Source: Cotesia glomerata (lineage: Eukaryota; Arthropoda; Insecta; Hymenoptera; Braconidae). Taken from it: a DNA stretch of 64,000 bases. Both the position numbers and the translations under genes were made by a program. The stretch lies in NCBI RefSeq assembly GCF_020080835.1, contig NC_058164.1, positions 2,046,001 through 2,110,000 of the forward strand, written 5' to 3'. The notes beneath the pieces are model-generated. The model was not told the DNA's origin. It worked only from the letters and a program-made list of their open reading frames with translations, and ran no database searches. This document shows positions 35,235 through 46,596 of the stretch, in pieces (position 1 is the first letter of the stretch; each line of letters begins with the position of its first letter).

Positions 35235-36018
35235 CTAGCAACTTTTCAGTCGCTATGTGACTGCCGTGACTTGTAAACTATAAATAAATAAAATTTTGCT
35301 TTATTAAATAATGACTTTCGATAAATTGCACTGTACTTTCTTGAAACTGACGTTTTTAAAGATATAAGCTCATCTCGAAGTTACATTCATCAAGAGCTTT
35401 CACTTGAGTACCCACATACATTTTTGATATATTTTTCATAAATACATATACATAATATATATGAAATATATGAAAAATTTATGTGGGTACTCAAATGAAA
35501 GGTCTCGATGAGTGTAATGTCGGGATGAGCTTATATCTTTAAAAATTTCAATAGTTCACGAGATACAAGGTCATTTCTCAATTATTGATATTTTTAAAGA
35601 TATAAGCTCATCCCGATGTTACACTCATCAAGAGTTTTCATTTGAGTACCCACATGCATTTCTAATATATTTTTCATATATACATATATATAATATATAT
35701 ATGAAATATACGAAAAATTGATGTGGGTACTCAAATGAAAGGTCTCGATGAGTGTAATGTCGGGGTGAGCTTATATCTTTAAAAATGTGAATAGTTCTCA
35801 AGATACAAGGTAATTTCTTAATTATATATCTAAAGATAAAGCATTTTCGAATGCAGCCTAAATACTTATCATAATAAATTCACTATCGGTAAGAATGATA
35901 TGAAACTTTGAAAAAGTACAAATTCAAATCAAGACCTTTGCAATAACACCAAAAAAACCGATTTTACCACATGATTAACCTGAACACAAAATTTTTCTTA
36001 TTCTCTTAATAATATAGA
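35235..36018 (-). mobile_element. Helitron-like element, copy 4 (two palindromic modules)
   Basis: Minus strand begins A|TCTATATTATTAAGAGAATA (T at 36019 on the + strand) and ends CTAG|T (A at 35234), with the hairpin slightly mutated (GCAGTCACATAGCGACTG). Two modules, about 35340-35560 and 35583-35800, whose halves remain well paired. Confidence 0.82.
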
Positions 36019-37467
36019 TAATAAATTTTTTCCATAGAAGTCTCGAAAAAAATTGGAACTTTCAAAGCATAAAAACAATTATATGCAAAACCCGAAAAAA
36101 CTAAAGATTGAATAATTCGATTTCCAGTTCTTCGAACTAAATCAAATATACGAGAATTTTTTTATCAGTGACTTAGATTCCAATCTTGGGTTCTTGTGTC
36201 TTGTCACAAAAGTATCTCCAGTGAAGTAGAGTTGAATAAAGTCAAAGTCGTTGAATGCAAGAGAAGCTAAGCCGTAGTCCAGTCTGTATATTTCAGTCTG
36301 TTTAACGACAAAAGAATATAGCGTGACACGGGTTTATGTCGAATGATAAAAAACAAAAGTTTAGTTTAGTATTTTTTTTTACGTTATTCTTTTTGTTTTT
36401 GGAGTCGTTCTTTAGTATAGGCTGGCTAGGTTTTGCGTCCAGATATTATATCGCTGGGTACACATGCAGTTGTCACATAACTGCGACGAGTTACAACTCA
36501 AGTGGTACACTAGGGAGCTAGGGAGGATAGTGTAGGGCGATACTGGGATACTGGAGCTGGAGATGGAGACGGAGATGAAGCTGAGTAGAGCCCAAGTCCG
36601 AGTTCGAGTGAATGAGTGACTGGGCAGAAGACAAAGGACCAAACAAATAAATAAATAAATAATAAAACGTAGACGGGGTTGGGAGATAAAAGAATAACAT
36701 CCCGAGGACCGGTTACGTGCAATGTCGACGGTATCGTCCGCGTCTTTGTCGTACTCAGTACAGTATCATCGGGCCAGTTTTATTCATTATTTATTCTTTG
36801 TAAGGCTGAACCACGGTACCACCCTTCTACCTCGGCAGGTTACAAGGAACATGATACACTTTTTGTAGCTCTCGTATGTGGTAAACCCTCGTCATATATA
36901 TTCAAACATCAAACAACATTTATTTTTATCATATTTGTAATTCCCTTTTCTTTCGCTTCCGTTTTGCTCCATGTAAATATCTTTTCTTTATAATTTATAA
37001 TAAAATCCTTTACTCAAAATTCATTTTTATTGCTTTTAAATTTTCGTACATTGTCAATAAGTTCAGAAGACCAAAAGGTCTTTTAATAACAGCAAAGATT
37101 TGACGAAAAATATTTTTAAAGATTAAATAAATATTTTGTTCAAAAAATTAACAAAAAATTCGATGCAATCTGAATTAATACATTTAATTTTTATGTAACT
37201 GAGTGGATGGAGATTTTGACTATGGGTGTGTTGACACAACGAGCGAAAGAGGTACGCCAACGCACGAGTTAAGTGCCAAAAGTCTTGTCCACTGAGTTTA
37301 TTTATAATTAAACGTTATTGACTAATGAATCGATGTAAAAAATTTTTTTTTAAGTAGTAATAAACATCAGTCTTATTTCTACATTATAAAAGAAATATTG
37401 ATAAGCTGTTCTTTGGTGAGAGGATCGATTGAAAATGGCTTAGACGATTTGAATAGTATTTTTTTTA

Positions 37468-37658
37468 CACTAAAAAATTTTTCGTCGTTGTGTAAAGTAT
37501 AAAAATTTTTGTCTAGAATATTACACTCGAGTGTGTAGAATTTAACATTTTCATTTGTTGATTTAACCCACTAGAATGTGGAATTAATATTAGTTCGTGT
37601 AAAAACAGTCAGTAACACAAATATTTGTGTTGAATTTGATGAAAATTTTTTTACTGTG
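37468..37658. mobile_element. MITE of the CAYAGTAAAAAATTTT family, diverged copy
   Basis: Ends CACTAAAAAATTTTTCGTCG and TGAAAATTTTTTTACTGTG, with TA on the left (37466-37467). The inside is more diverged than the 49 kb copies but keeps the fold-back layout. Confidence 0.65.
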
Positions 37659-37689
37659 TGTTTTTTTAATTATACGAATTGGGTTTTTA

Positions 37690-37805
37690 TGTTTAAAATA
37701 ATTGGAAAATTAGTTAATGCCGTAAAATGGACGGCGAAGTTTCTTAGATGGTCCACCTTTGCAAGCATGGAATGCGAGTATTATCCATACATGCCTGTAA
37801 ATTAA
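37690..37805 (+). pseudogene. Short unidentified ORF, 38 codons
   Basis: ATG at 37690: MFKIIGKLVNAVKWTAKFLR, then WSTFASMECEYYPYMPVN, ending TAA. The composition is amphipathic and coding-like (GCC GTA AAA TGG ACG GCG AAG). It directly follows the MITE at 37468-37658 and precedes a TTAATTAA satellite, so it may be a fragment broken by those insertions. No identity is assigned. Confidence 0.15.
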
Positions 37806-38045
37806 AATGAAATTAATTTAAAAGAAATTAATTAATTTGAAATAAATTAATTAATCTAAAAAAATAAATTAATTTTAAATAAATTAATTAGTTCAAAAAA
37901 TCAATTAATTGATCAAAATAATTAATTAATTTAAAATTAATTTATTAATTTAAAATTAATTAATTAATTTAAAAAATTAATTAAAAAAATTAATTAAAAT
38001 AATTAATTTAAAATAATTAATTTAAAAAATTAATTTTAAAAAACT
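37806..38045. repeat. TTAATTAATTTAAA degenerate minisatellite
   Basis: About 240 bp of nearly pure A/T built from variants of AATTAATTAATTTAAAA, including a few G/C interruptions (GATC at 37911). Local slippage product. Confidence 0.8.
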
Positions 38046-40110
38046 TCTAATCTAAAAATACAATTTTTTTTTTATATTCTTTTTTTGTTTTATTTATTGT
38101 TGGAAAATTCGGGACAAAACTGCTGTTTTTTATGGTATTTTTGTATAAATTCAAGACCATTATTCATAATTCAAAGGACAGATATAGAATATTCTAAAAA
38201 ATTGCAAAAATCATAATTTTTGTGATTTGTTTTTAATTAAAAAAAAAATCTTGATAATCTTGAAAACAATTTGGAATATTTTTCTACAAAAAACTCATTC
38301 AAGTCTTAATAATAAAATTATTACACTTATTTTGATTTTTACTTCCTGGCGATATTAATTCTTTAATTATCAGACGACACATGTAGCCCAGACAAATTAA
38401 TTTGATTGCTGATTGGCAATAAAGTGATTAATTTTATATGAGTATTATCTCTTTGACAGTTAAGAAAAGCTACTCAAGCAAATAGCAGGCTAATTTAACT
38501 TGGAAAACTATTTGATGTAGGCGTTAAGAAATTCTTTATAAACAATTTAAATTACATTTTCTTTTTTTTTTTTTCATTAAAAGTTATTTCCCAACAAATA
38601 TGAAGTTAATCGAATAGCTTGATGCTATAAAACAAAAATTGACTGATATTTTTACGCATGACCTTTTGAATTTAAAAATAAACGAGTATAAATTGATGTA
38701 CAAATTTAAAAATATTGAAGTAAACAATAGGATTATTGAAATAAATTGCGTACCGTAATTGATGTAATTTTCAGCCATAAAATTTCCTCGCTGTATGACG
38801 TATATCATAAGAAATGAATCGATAATTTGGAAATTAGTGTGAATAATTGAAAATGTAAAACTTATGCTTAATGATGTTACTTCCTTGGTGGTTACTTCGG
38901 TACTGAAGTTCGTAACCTCTTTATACCCTTGCCTTAAAAGTCTTTCGTTATTGGCTTATTGTTCGCCAATAGCTTTACAAGAAATAATTGAATATTTAAT
39001 GAATTATTAAATAGGGTCATGAACCCTGCTAACTTTACTACTAAAGCTTATTAAAATTAAGGGCTTCTATTATTCTGTATACACTTTATAAACTTCAGAT
39101 AAATTTAAAAAATTCACATTTAATTTTTTGTGAAAACTTTTTTAATGAATTCCACAATTAAGAATAAAAGTCTTTAATATTTTTTAGTTTGTTATTTGAA
39201 AGATTTTATTTATATCTTATCTAAACACGTAAATAAATATTTATCACACATTAATACAAAAAAAAAAAATCGACTTATTTTAAATAAAACTTCGCCTACA
39301 TTGTAATAAAATTTTTTATTAACATTTAATATATTTTTATTATTATCTGGAGATCAGCCAAACAAACGTTTCATTAAATAGCAATAAAATTTTATTGGTA
39401 GCAAGTAAATTTATCTAAAAAAATTATACTGTAAATTTGTCTGCAATAATTATGATGGCAATTTTAAAATGATTAATGATCGGTAATTAATTATTATCAA
39501 AAAAATTAAAGAATCATATTTAATATAGGAACAATGCAAAGGTATTTAAAATCTTCTTAAACAATGCAAACTAATAATTACTGAAAAGAAAGTACAATAA
39601 TATTTTTTCAAGGATATTTAATTTTGTAACTCATTTAAAAATGTCTTAAATTTTGAAATTATCCATTATGGATTTTTGTAATCATTAATAAATCGTATCA
39701 TTAAAAAATTAAAAGAAAGAATATTATTAATTGCTGTTCGGTATAATTTATTTTGAAATTTAAAAGATAAAAAATAAAAATGAAAGAGTAGACAATTAGG
39801 CAAACAAATTTATTGCCATTAGCAACTAGTGTTTAACTAAATAAATCTTGTAATGCAATGAAAGTCTTTACTCGTACAAGTAAAAATGTCAAGGCCGTTT
39901 ATTTCTAACGGACAATCGATAAAACACCTGATGGAAATAGCTACATGATTTTTCAATTAATTTAATAATTAACAAACAGAATAACAAATAAATAATAGTA
40001 ATAATAACAGAGACCACCGTAATGAATATACAGACAATTTAATAAAACTTATATGTTTGCTTTGAATAAATAAAACGATAAACTAACGATTGAATTTTTA
40101 ATTATTCCAG

Positions 40111-40182
40111 AAATCGAAGCCCAGGAAGCGTGCAAATGGTTACGAGCCGCCGGTTTTCCGCAATATGCACAGATGTATGAAG
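40111..40182 (+). CDS. cv-c: Exon E: N-terminal half of the SAM domain
   Basis: Acceptor TTTTAATTATTCCAG ends 40110; donor G|GTCAGT at 40183. 72 nt, phase 1 in and out, coding EIEAQEACKWLRAAGFPQYA then QMYE (residues 324-347 of the long form, 67-90 of the short form). The EAxEACxWLRAxGFPQYAQ pattern is characteristic of DLC1/STARD13/cv-c SAM domains. SAM domains of this family are protein-interaction modules; in DLC1 the domain is reported to contact EF1A1 and to affect localisation and GAP activity. Exon E is the common acceptor for exon D and for the alternative first exon at 13523, so every isoform predicted here carries the SAM domain. It is flanked by 35 kb and 16 kb introns. Confidence 0.95.
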
Positions 40183-40658
40183 GTCAGTTATCTTTATTAC
40201 GTTTATCAATTTACCTTTAATAATATTTTGAGCAAACAATCATTCGTTTATTTATCTTTTTCTTTAAGTCGATAAATAATTACATTATACAATCGACATG
40301 TTTGTTTTCTTATGTAACCCATGGAAATAAGATGTAATAATAATCGCTTTAACTCTATAATTGTATTTTCGTTTTGAAACGATTATTTTTAATTTTAATG
40401 ATCGACTAAAAAAAAACTAAAAAATTACTATCGGGAATGAAAATCTTAAATTTTTACACTCTACTTGTTATGATTAGTATCGTTCTTTTTTTATCTGATT
40501 TTAGTGGGATAAAAGTTTTGAAATAGAGAAAGAAAATTTAAATATTCAAAGATAAGACTAAAACATAAACAGTAGTCAGAAGTTTGATAAATTCTAAAAT
40601 TATAATTAAAATTTTGAAATAGAAAAAAAAATAAAATATTCAAATAAAAAAAAAGGTC

Positions 40659-41068
40659 TTTCGGCAGCCGAAATGGAAGTAGATTTCATAATGAATGGTA
40701 AAAAAAAACTACTAGGTTTGTTTATAAAAAAAAAAAAATAAAAAACTACTGCAACAGCAAATTTCTTAATTGGCATAGTGGAAAAAGACATAATTTTGAG
40801 ACTACGCATATAATATGGTACTCAAATTGAAGCTTATTTAAAGAGCTTCCAGATGCAATTTACAGAGATTCAATAAATTATCCCATAAAAAAGTTATTCG
40901 AGTAAGTAAATGCATAAATATGAATTTTTAAGATTTTGAAAATTTTGAAATCCTGGCATTTCAAAATTACTTAACCGATTAAGCTCATCTTCGAACTTAA
41001 CTTCAGTATTTATCTGTAGAAGAAGTATGTTGAGTTTGGTGGAGATCCGTTGCTAATTGTAGACACTA
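40659..41068. repeat. Dispersed repeat, copy 2 (paralog at 1250-2066)
   Basis: Collinear with 1250-2066 but without the piggyBac-like insertion; the intact TTAA at 40838-40841 is the empty site. The A-rich internal run has a different length in each copy. Confidence 0.72.
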
Positions 41069-41120
41069 TCGCTCTGACAAGTCGCGTTATATCCCATATA
41101 TATATATATATATATAAATA

Positions 41121-41483
41121 TCCCCCATGAAAAAAAAATATAAAAAAAATATATGTCGAAGTATATAAAAAATATATTTTAAATATATTAACAATCTATA
41201 AAAAGTATGTATAGTAAATATATTATTAATAACTAACTTTTGGCCGATTTTCATATATATTTTAAATATATTTTAGATATATTCAAAATATATAAAAAAT
41301 ACACAACTAAAAATATAAAAAAAATATATTTTGAATACATAAAATATATATGAAAATCGGCCAAAAGTTAGTTATTAAAAATATATTTAATATACATATT
41401 TTATATATATATATATGTATTTATATATTTTTTATAGTATATAATAAATTTAAAATATATTTTTTATGTATTTCGACATATAT
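41121..41483. repeat. AT-rich fold-back element (CCCCCATGAAAAAAAA), right end truncated
   Basis: Starts CCCCCATGAAAAAAAAATAT as at 55906, and contains AACTTTTGGCCGATTTTCAT with its complement ATGAAAATCGGCCAAAAGTT around a TATA-rich centre. The last 30 or so bases present in the 55906 copy are missing where the 41484 element begins. Confidence 0.7.
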
Positions 41484-42035
41484 TGCACGACTCATGATGC
41501 GAAGCATCACAGAGTGCTTTACTATCGAAAAAATTTTTTTTGCCCTATTTCGGCAACTATTTTTATTATTATAGTCTTGTTAGTTCACGGAATCAAGATA
41601 TTTTGCATACTATTGTCAAGATAATTTAATAGAGATTAATGAGACACTTTTCAAAAATTGATTTAGTGCAATAGAAACAGAAAAAACATCTAAATAGGTT
41701 AAAAAATTTTCCTGTTCGTCATATATGAAATTCTGAAAACACTGTAACTTGTAGAAAAAATGCATAAATTGAGTTGAATTTTTTTTTTTTTTTAATTCTT
41801 TGAGAGAGTTGTAGGTCACCGAATGCGAATAGCTAAGTAATTCAGTGTCGTTTATGTACAATTAATAAAATAAAACAAAAACCAGAAGACTGTGTATCTA
41901 TATATATTGTGTACATTTATCCCACTAGAGGCGCTTGGGCATTATCGTGCTATTTTATCTGTTTTATATATTTTTTTTCTCACATTCTTTACTTTATTAA
42001 AATTTCATAATTAAATGAGCATTATGAGTCGTGCA
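41484..42035. mobile_element. TIR element TGCACGACTCATRATG, copy 1
   Basis: Inverted ends TGCACGACTCATGATGCG and CATTATGAGTCGTGCA. Next to the left end is the small hairpin TGATGCGAAGCATCA. It matches 52250-52854 in opposite orientation, including AGTCTTGTTAGTTCACGGAA and GAATTACTTAGCTATTCGCA-type stretches. Sequence past the right end (CTTTTGGATTATCCAAACTT) is also shared, so the true boundary may lie further out. The minus-strand frame at 41616-41861 is repeat-derived. Confidence 0.68.
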
Positions 42036-43142
42036 CTTTTGGATTATCCAAACTTTTTTCTGAATCAGTTTGATGAACTGAGTCGAAATATATCAAAATT
42101 TTTCAAAAGTTCCGTCATGAAGATCAATGCAATAGTTAGATTTCTATGAAATCTACTAAAAAATGAAGATCCGGGTGTAATATAAGAAGAAAATGTTGAA
42201 TTACAAAATGTGAAAGAGATTTTCCACGAAAGAGTTAATTCGCGACGTAAACTCGTACAAAGATACCTTGAGTTAACTTTTCAGTGCTGACTATTTCTCG
42301 ATATTGCTTGTTTGTGGTGTGGCGGCGTATAACATTTAGACTAAACTCTCTAGTCTCTATACTAGTCGAGTTTTCCTCTTACTCGCAAAAGCAAAATCCG
42401 TCTTACGATTCTATCCGTCCACTATATTTGTATTTCCTACTGTCCATTAAATACAGACTTTAAAATAATGTCATGTCTAGTGTGCGCGGTTGATCTCTTA
42501 ACTAGAAACGTTTTGCGAGTATCAGCTGTTGATATTTTTTATTTTGTAGACATCACTTTTCGCCCTAAGTCTGCATCTACCTCTACTTCTACTTCTACTT
42601 TCGTTTTAACTTATTCGTCTACTGGGCGAGCGTGTGCTTATACTTCTTATTATACATTCTCTGATGTAACAGATGTGTTTTAATTAGTTATTCCAAGTAA
42701 TTCGTATATGATGTATCGCGAGATTTAAATTATTACAGTAGACTATAAACATAACTATAAATATGTTTAATATATATTTATATTCGAAAATTGCTTTCGT
42801 AGAAAGAGCTTTCGTACAATAACGGTTCGGTATTTATGACATTGAGACAAATCGACAATTAGATAAATGGTTTAATCCACTGGAGTACCAATTAAATTTG
42901 ACATGCTAAACAATCTGATTTAAATCAGTTTGAAGGATACCATTTATTAAACAAGTATAGCTGATATTCAATTCAATTTTTTACTGCTATAAATATTTAT
43001 ATTTTTTTTTAAGAGTTATTTCTGCAATTTTTCAGTCATTTTATTGCTTGAAAAAATTTTTTTTAATTTTTAAAAATGTGGAATTTAATTTTTCACGTAA
43101 AATTATTTCCAAAATCTTTATTTAATATTTTTTCAATTTATA

Positions 43143-43810
43143 AACAGAAAAAAAGGTTGACTTGAGCCAAGAAAATATTTTTCTTCCTAATTAATTTCTT
43201 GAGTGAAAAAAAAATTTTTTGACACAAGAAATTTAACTTATTACAAGAAAATTAATTCTCTTGCTTTGAGAAATACATATCTTTATCCAAGAAAATTTAT
43301 TTAAGTCAAGAAAATCTTCTTGTTTTGAGAAAATTCAGCCTCTTGCTCCAAAAAATTTTGTTCTTGATAGAAGTAAATTTTCTTGCCTTAAGAAATTTTC
43401 TCTCTTGCTCCAAAAAATTAAATATCTCGATAGAAGTAAATTTTCATAAATATTTTTATTAACTAACATATCAAATTGGAAAATCAAATATTATTGAATC
43501 ATTTTTTTTCATTCAATATGTATAATTGCACGCTAAAATAGTATAAAACAGGTATCAAATATTCAAGAGAAAAATTTTTTTAAGGTGTGAAAACTTTTTT
43601 CTCAGCTGAAGTAGGTGGCGCTGCTTCCCTAAAGTATCTAAAAATCTTGATCAAATATAAAAATTTATTGTATCAAGTATTTATGATAATTTGATTAAAA
43701 AAAAAATTACTTCCACCAAGAATAGAATTTCAAGAAAAATTTTTACTTCGGCCAACACAATTCTTGAGCCAAGAATTTTGTTCTCCAGTCAAGAAATTTT
43801 TCTTTCTGTG
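43143..43810. mobile_element. About 670-bp fold-back element, copy 2 (partner 18134-18832)
   Basis: Starts ACAGAAAAAAAGGTTGACTT and ends TTTTTCTTTCTGTG. Collinear and in the same orientation as 18134-18832, with small indels (for example a missing CACCCGAAAATTTTC segment near its right end). Confidence 0.75.
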
Positions 43811-45083
43811 CAAAGAGAAAAATTAAAAACATAAAAATTTTTATTAAAAATTTCAGAATTTAATTTTATAAAATACTTTCCAAGATCTTACAATGTTCTA
43901 ATTAATAGATTCAGTTATAAAAAAGCTCAACGCTGAATAACAAACATTTCCGTTTAAAATTGATTAATGTTGTTTTTACCACCGCAATATATCGGACTAC
44001 GTTTTGTCCAAGAAACATATACAATTAAACTAGGTGAAGGTTTCTAGATCTGTGATATTCTACAAAACATAATTATATACACGTTATTTTATTTTCTCAT
44101 CTCCACTCTACTCTATTTCCGTTAACTTATTTAATGTTCTTTCAATCTAACCAGTTTTTGTTTGCCCTTCGTTTTTCAAATCAACAAATCATATCGTATT
44201 GTATCATAAAAAAATACGATTAATTTCAACATACTAAATACTAAAACACTAAAAATAACAAACAAAAAAATATCCAGAGCATTAAACTGAAATTTTCCGG
44301 TAGTAAAATTTACTCCGAAAGTTGCCAATAAACTAGAAAAATCGGGGACGCGAAAAGAGATTAGGCGATTCGTCGAACCGAGTATATATGTAGGAAGAGA
44401 TAAAGCAAAAGATCAGATGCAGAACAAGAAGACCAGAAACAAAACGAAGAAGAAGAAAAAAAGAAGAAGGAGTAGTAGCAGCAGACGTTCGTCCGACAAT
44501 AAATCTTGCTCTTTGAGTGGAGACCAACTGTCTACAGTTTTTGTTTCTATTCTCGTATATACGTTTTATCCACGCATTTATACATCTATTGAGCTCCCAA
44601 GTAGATCAGCATAAAGTAGAGTTTAAATGAGATAGTTGGAGCTGTATATGAGTATTAATATCTCGCCAAAATTTTGAATTAGCTCATTTTCATTTTAGTT
44701 AATAAATTTTTTTGTAATACTCGACCTCGGCACCAAGTTTTGCGTGCAAACCACTTAAATTATTAAGTTGTGTCTGACGTAAAAGCTCCCGTCTAACCAC
44801 CAACTATTTTGTGGTTCGTGAGTAGGAATATCGAAACGGCATTGAAAAAGTTGCGATAACGGGCTTAAAAAGCCACTGACATAGGTAATCAGGTCAATGA
44901 CGATCCGATTCTCGTTTTCTTATTGTCGCTATTTTTATTCTAAGCTCACTTACCTTGTTATAATTTTAACAACGCGGATTACTTCCAATCACGTCAAACA
45001 ATTTTTTAACTTTTACGTTTATTAATAACTTAAAGACACACTTGCCAATAAGTACTGAAATTTTTTTTTTCATTTGCTATATA

Positions 45084-46596
45084 CACTGATAGAAGGATTT
45101 AGTACGAAGTACTAAACTGATTTAGTAACAAAATTTTTATTCATTTATTTGGGAGAAACAAATATTTTGTACCCATCAATATTATTTGTTACAGTTTAAT
45201 AAATGATTTCTTTATATGAACAAAGCCTTATTACATGGAAATAAATGTTTAATTCCACCAAATAATATTTAGTAACAGGTACTAAGTATTTCTTTGGCAA
45301 GTATTGTCAGTAGATGGCTATGTTTTCATTTCAATGTTTATCTGATGCATAACCTATTCACTAAGATTATTTTATTCAGCTCGATTTTGGGAGATTTATT
45401 AAACCTTTAAAAACACACATACTCCCAATAAATGTCTTCTATTTATGTCTTTTCTCAGTGTTTAGTTTACATTTTTTAATTTGTCTATTATTGAAATGTT
45501 AAAAACTTGTTTAATTTTAAATTTTATAAATGTCGCAAACAAAAAAATATAATTTAATGAGATTCTTTTCTTTATAATACCTTATATTTTTACTTAAGGG
45601 ATTATATCTACTTGTAATTTTTAAAAAATCGAATTTTTTTCTGCATATTTTGAATGTACGTATATTTGAGAATATCGTCCGAAAATTTCACATTGATCCG
45701 GCAAATAATTTCGGAGAAATTAGCGTATTTGTAAAGATTTTTTAACTTAGTTTAAATCGTTCCCAAAATTTCAAACGCGTTTTTCTCGAAACGATGTTTT
45801 CAAAGTCGGTGAGGAAAATTTTTCCGAAACAGTTGGACCGATCGGCTTGAAATTTTCACACGATCTTCTTAGATACTTGTATCAGGTAATGATCGAAGGA
45901 ATAAGATTTCTGGTAATAATTTAAATTTTTAAGCCACTTTAAACTGTAAATTTTCTTGAAAAAAACGATTTTTTTCTTCGGGAAGCCGCCATTTTGTCAA
46001 AAATCAAAATTTTGACTATTCCATCGATCATTTTCTGTATTCATGTATCCTAAAAATAAATCTTTTGTTTTTTTTTATTTCTGATAATTTGGATCAGAGA
46101 TATCTTCCTCACCGCTAGACACCTTTTTGTGGAGGTCTTATAGGAGATCTACTACAGGAACAACGGAACCCAATATTTTTGTAAATACATCGCAAATTCT
46201 TAAAATAAACTAAATTCGCTATATGTACATTTATTCTATGTATTTATTTAATAAAAAGCCTCTTCACAAAAAATTCACAAAAAACACGTTTTTTCGGACT
46301 TACAAGTGGATATAATCCCTTAAAATTATTTATTTTTATTTATTTTAAGTTAAAAAGTTAGGTCACACGCTGAAATTAGTTAAAAAATTAATTTCTTTGA
46401 TACCAATAAACGATTTATTGAGTCCCGATAAATAATTTGTTAAATACTACTAAATATTTATTTGGTGGAACTAAATGGGCTTTAATAAATGATTTAATAC
46501 CTATTATTAAATATTTGGTAATAAAAGGTTTGTTACTATTTCATTTAGTATCTGTTACTAAATCTTATTAAATAGAACTAAATCCTTCTATCAGTG
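45084..46596. mobile_element. TIR element CACTGATAGAAGGATTTAGT with a nested piggyBac-like insertion
   Basis: Inverted ends CACTGATAGAAGGATTTAGT and AGAACTAAATCCTTCTATCA GTG. TA flanks the left end. Collinear, in opposite orientation, with 60991-61977. About 780 bp once the 45594-46323 insertion is removed. Contains repeated TTTAGTA/TACTAAA and AATAAATGATTT motifs; no coding frame. Confidence 0.8.
45598..46319. mobile_element. TTAA-flanked piggyBac-like element
   Basis: TTAA at 45594-45597 and 46320-46323 flank inverted ends GGGATTATATCTACTTGTAA and TTACAAGTGGATATAATCCC. The paralogous element at 60991-61977 lacks it, keeping a CTAA-containing site near 61250-61258. About 720 bp, no transposase frame. 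TTAA targeting supports piggyBac, although the GGG-type ends differ from the CCCTAG ends at 1440. Confidence 0.75.

Larger units (their letters stand above)
4878..40110 (+). other. Intron D-E (35 kb), containing an alternative promoter and many transposable elements
   Basis: Contains the alternative first exon at 13523-13721, mobile elements listed separately, and coding-like islands of unknown status (8221-8392, 20372-20605 minus, 21512-21772, 31773-31973, 37690-37805). The stretches 4878-6620, 9940-10290, 10510-13520, 14880-16500, 17400-18130, 19660-20370, 21773-22985, 24220-25505, 26015-28640, 29464-31185, 31975-32750, 33975-34960, 36019-37460 and 38045-40110 show only AT-rich, mostly unique sequence with microsatellites; I see no supported gene in them. 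Confidence 0.7.

Noticed and set aside
36679..36993. 104-codon + frame and overlapping minus frames at 36412-36722
   Set aside because: All frames of a less AT-rich block are open together, which points to composition, not coding.
44333..44614. Lys/Arg-rich and overlapping minus frames
   Set aside because: Derived from an AAGAAGAAG purine tract; no conserved motif.
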